This document shows positions 37,064 to 38,836 of a stretch of 38,836 bases of DNA, one piece after another. Numbering within the stretch: position 1 is the first letter of the stretch; every line of letters begins with the position of its first letter. Under the pieces are notes generated by a model that was not told where the DNA came from, searched no databases, and saw only the letters and a program-made list of their open reading frames with translations. The stretch spans positions 1 through 38,836 of the forward strand of contig DIBV01000010.1 of NCBI GenBank assembly GCA_002415085.1, read 5' to 3'. The stretch comes from Arsukibacterium sp. UBA5043 (GTDB lineage: Bacteria; Pseudomonadota; Gammaproteobacteria; Enterobacterales; Alteromonadaceae). Both the position numbers and the translations under genes were made by a program.

Positions 37064-38654
37064 AGTAAAATCCCTGGCCGCCGGCTACCCCCAGTTTTTG
37101 CAGAGTCTGCCATTCTGTCTCCAGCTCTACCCCAGTTCCAATCACCCGGATCCCGCGTTCAGAGAAATGAGAAATTAATCCTCTGACAAACAACTGCTGC
37201 TCCAAATGTTGATCAATATTACGAACAACCGAAGGGTGCAGTTTCGCTGACTCTATCGCCAAATCATCTGCATATGGCGGTATATCAATCGTCAGGCCGA
37301 CCTGATCTATAACCAGCTGAAAACCGAGGTTAATAATTCTGTCCAATATCGGTTTTAATTTATCATAGTAGCGGATAAGGTGATGCTCGGTTAGTTCCAG
37401 CGCCAGCTGTGACGGGTCGAGCTGGCCAGAAACGACTATGTGCTCGAGCCATTGCTGCCAATCCTTACTTAACAGGGAATGGGCGTTAATATTGACACTA
37501 CATCTTATTGCACTGCGACTTTCCAGAGAACCCAGCCTGGCTGCCCGCAACAATACATGCTGGTCAATTTGCAATGTTAGGCCACAACTGTAAGCCATCG
37601 GCAGAAATATCGCCGCCGGAATATTTTGCCCCTCGGTACTTTGCAACCGAACCAAAACCTCCTGTTGCAATAGTTCCTGTTCTTGCCAGGAAAATACCGG
37701 CTGAAAACTTAAACTGAAGCGATGTTGCGCCAACGCCTTGGTTAATTCAGATCGCCACCAGACTGAGCCTTTTGCTGCTGGTTTTTTTTCCGGTTCAAAG
37801 CCAAAGGCACTATTATGGCCGTATAGCTGGGCGGTGCGTAGCGCCATATCGGCTTCAGACAACAATTGATACGTGGTCTGGTTACGCTGATAAGCAACAT
37901 AGCCGATATGCACAAAGTCAGCACTTAAATAGTTGGCAAAACAGTTTGCCCGACCCATAGCAACTACCAGCGTATCAGCCAGATTAGCCATTTCTTTTTC
38001 TGAAATACCGGACAGTAGTAGCACTAAGTCGTTTTCTGACAGCCGTGCTAAAATCCTGTCCTGGTATGGTTCACAATAACTGTTGATAACTTCGACACAA
38101 GCTTTTAGACAGGCCAGTTGTTTAACCTGACTAATACTGTGACCAGGATGGGATACTTCAATAATAAATAAGCCGCCGGCGCCTTCTTCAGAGGCATCGC
38201 TTAAAAAATGTTGTAGTTTGCTTTCAAAAAAAATACGGTTGCCAATCGCCAGTTCATGATCGATCAAGCCTTGCACCCTAACCAGATGGCGCACCTCGTG
38301 ATCCCGCCTGATATAATTCACCAGCCGATCATTAATCTTTTCCAGTCGAATTTCCGGCATTAAATCACTACGATGGGTTAATTCTAGGCGCTCTTCTAAC
38401 TTTTTAATCGCATGATCAACTGTTAATACGGTGGTAGCCAGAGAGCGCCTATGCCATTGCACCAGAAAAAAAAGTCCAGCCAGAAAAATGATCAGTGCAA
38501 TATTAAGCAGCGAGAAAATTTGCCAGCCAGCAAGTTGTGAAACAGGCAGAGTTAATGACAGAGTGAAGAGTATATTGGCAAAAATAAAGCAGCAAGCCAG
38601 GATAATAAACCAGCTGGAATAGGTTTTTTGTTTAAACAAGCTGGCAAGTGACAC
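37017..38654 (-). CDS. mshH: MshH/CsrD-like membrane protein with degenerate GGDEF and EAL domains
   Basis: A 545-residue protein with two membrane helices (about residues 15-36 and 43-65), a short HAMP-like coiled linker, a GGDEF-like domain (about 130-280) and an EAL-like domain (about 295-540). The GGDEF signature is replaced by SENDL (206-210) and EAL by EVL (332-334); the DDFGTG segment is replaced by DQVGLT. It is therefore probably catalytically dead, as is CsrD, which targets the CsrB/CsrC RNAs for RNase E decay in E. coli. In Vibrio and Shewanella this gene is mshH at the head of the msh locus. The start is the GTG at 38654, 6 bases after AAAAGGAG; the TTG at 38660 abuts that site. 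Confidence 0.9.
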   Translation of the reverse strand: MSLASLFKQKTYSSWFIILACCFIFANILFTLSLTLPVSQLAGWQIFSLLNIALIIFLAGLFFLVQWHRRSLATTVLTVDHAIKKLEERLELTHRSDLMPEIRLEKINDRLVNYIRRDHEVRHLVRVQGLIDHELAIGNRIFFESKLQHFLSDASEEGAGGLFIIEVSHPGHSISQVKQLACLKACVEVINSYCEPYQDRILARLSENDLVLLLSGISEKEMANLADTLVVAMGRANCFANYLSADFVHIGYVAYQRNQTTYQLLSEADMALRTAQLYGHNSAFGFEPEKKPAAKGSVWWRSELTKALAQHRFSLSFQPVFSWQEQELLQQEVLVRLQSTEGQNIPAAIFLPMAYSCGLTLQIDQHVLLRAARLGSLESRSAIRCSVNINAHSLLSKDWQQWLEHIVVSGQLDPSQLALELTEHHLIRYYDKLKPILDRIINLGFQLVIDQVGLTIDIPPYADDLAIESAKLHPSVVRNIDQHLEQQLFVRGLISHFSERGIRVIGTGVELETEWQTLQKLGVAGGQGFYFSQPLPQIVTGTVAD

Positions 38655-38660
38655 AAGCAA

Positions 38661-38668
38661 CTCCTTTT
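38661..38668 (-). promoter_or_regulatory. Ribosome binding site fixing the mshH GTG start
   Basis: AAAAGGAG on the minus strand has a 6-base gap to the GTG at 38654. The TTG at 38660 touches the motif and is too close to be used. Confidence 0.75.
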
Positions 38669-38753
38669 GACTGTCAATACAGTGTTAACTTAATTTAATG
38701 ATTTGTCCAGATATTACCCAATTTTCCAACGTTAAGATCAGTATGCTAAACGC

Positions 38754-38784
38754 AAAAAGGCCTACCGGTTAGGGTAGGCCTTTT
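38754..38784 (-). terminator. Terminator behind the 5S rRNA gene
   Basis: AAAAGGCCTACC and GGGTAGGCCTTTT form a 10-12 bp stem around a short loop, followed on the minus strand by T residues. It lies about 10 bases past the 5S 3' end and should close the rRNA operon before mshH. It is symmetrical enough to act in both directions. Confidence 0.85.
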
Positions 38785-38794
38785 GCTTGAATTG

Positions 38795-38836
38795 GGAGCC
38801 TGGCGGTGTACTGCTCTCGCATGGCGAATGCCACAC
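38795..38836 (-). rRNA. rrf: 5S ribosomal RNA, 3' part only
   Basis: Read on the minus strand, the last 42 bases give GTGTGGCATTCGCCATGCGA, then GAGCAGTACACCGCCAGGCT. This is the familiar 5S 3' half: helix IV/V with GCCATGCGAGAG, and the closing CCAGGC helix strand. About 75 bases of the 5' part lie beyond the window. The remaining rRNA operon should be immediately to the right, transcribed toward mshH. The exact 3' base is uncertain by a few positions. Confidence 0.88.

Overview
The window reads as a chromosomal segment from an Alteromonadales-type gammaproteobacterium, in the neighbourhood of Rheinheimera, Alishewanella or Arsukibacterium. This is an inference from gene content and order: a complete-looking MSHA type IV pilus locus beside mreBCD-maf-rng-yhdP-nitrilase-tldD, with moderate GC throughout. 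Almost everything is vertically inherited core sequence. The clear exception is the AT-rich left end (1 to about 800), which carries a decayed LysR gene beside the 3' end of a tRNA-Arg gene and looks like the edge of an integrated element.

Layout, left to right. Positions 1-595: LysR remnant. 812-984 (minus strand): tRNA-Arg(CCG) with its promoter and terminator. 1089-3008 (+): orphan CHASE-PAS histidine kinase. 3177-5345 (+): M3-family lipoprotein peptidase, followed by a strong bidirectional terminator. 5453-6799 (-): pmbA, divergent from darP/yjgA (6988-7527, +); the space between them holds an exactly 14-bp-phased degenerate repeat. From 19274 down to 7597 (-) runs a tightly packed cell-envelope and housekeeping cluster: mreB, mreC, mreD, maf, rng, yhdP, nitrilase, tldD and a branched-chain aminotransferase, closed by a terminator shared with darP.

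From 36013 down to 19498 (-) is the MSHA pilus locus: mshI, a PilN-like gene (mshI2), mshJ, K, L, M, N, E, G, then mshB, mshA, mshC, mshD, mshO, mshP, mshQ. Most genes overlap or nearly touch. The one AT-rich gap (26876-26949) splits the assembly genes from the pilin genes and is the likely site of a second promoter. mshF, found between mshG and mshB in Vibrio and Shewanella, is not present here. Upstream lie a convergent PLP-dependent enzyme of the ACC deaminase/D-cysteine desulfhydrase family (36086-37063, +) and the MshH/CsrD-like degenerate GGDEF-EAL protein (37017-38654, -). The right edge is the 3' end of a 5S rRNA gene on the minus strand with its terminator.

How the genes work together. 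MshI, MshI2, MshJ and MshK form the inner-membrane and periplasmic alignment complex. MshL is the secretin and MshM and MshN are accessory factors. MshE is the extension ATPase with an MshEN cyclic-di-GMP receptor domain, and MshG is the platform protein. MshA is the major pilin, MshB, C, D and O are minor pilins, MshP is PilX-like, and MshQ is a very large secreted protein with two lectin-like regions, a candidate adhesive component. No retraction ATPase and no prepilin peptidase are encoded here. I found no CRISPR array, insertion sequence, recognisable defence system or clearly new multi-gene system. The most unusual signals are the 14-bp repeat, the tRNA-linked remnant, the N/Q-rich insert in MshL and the domain layout of MshQ.
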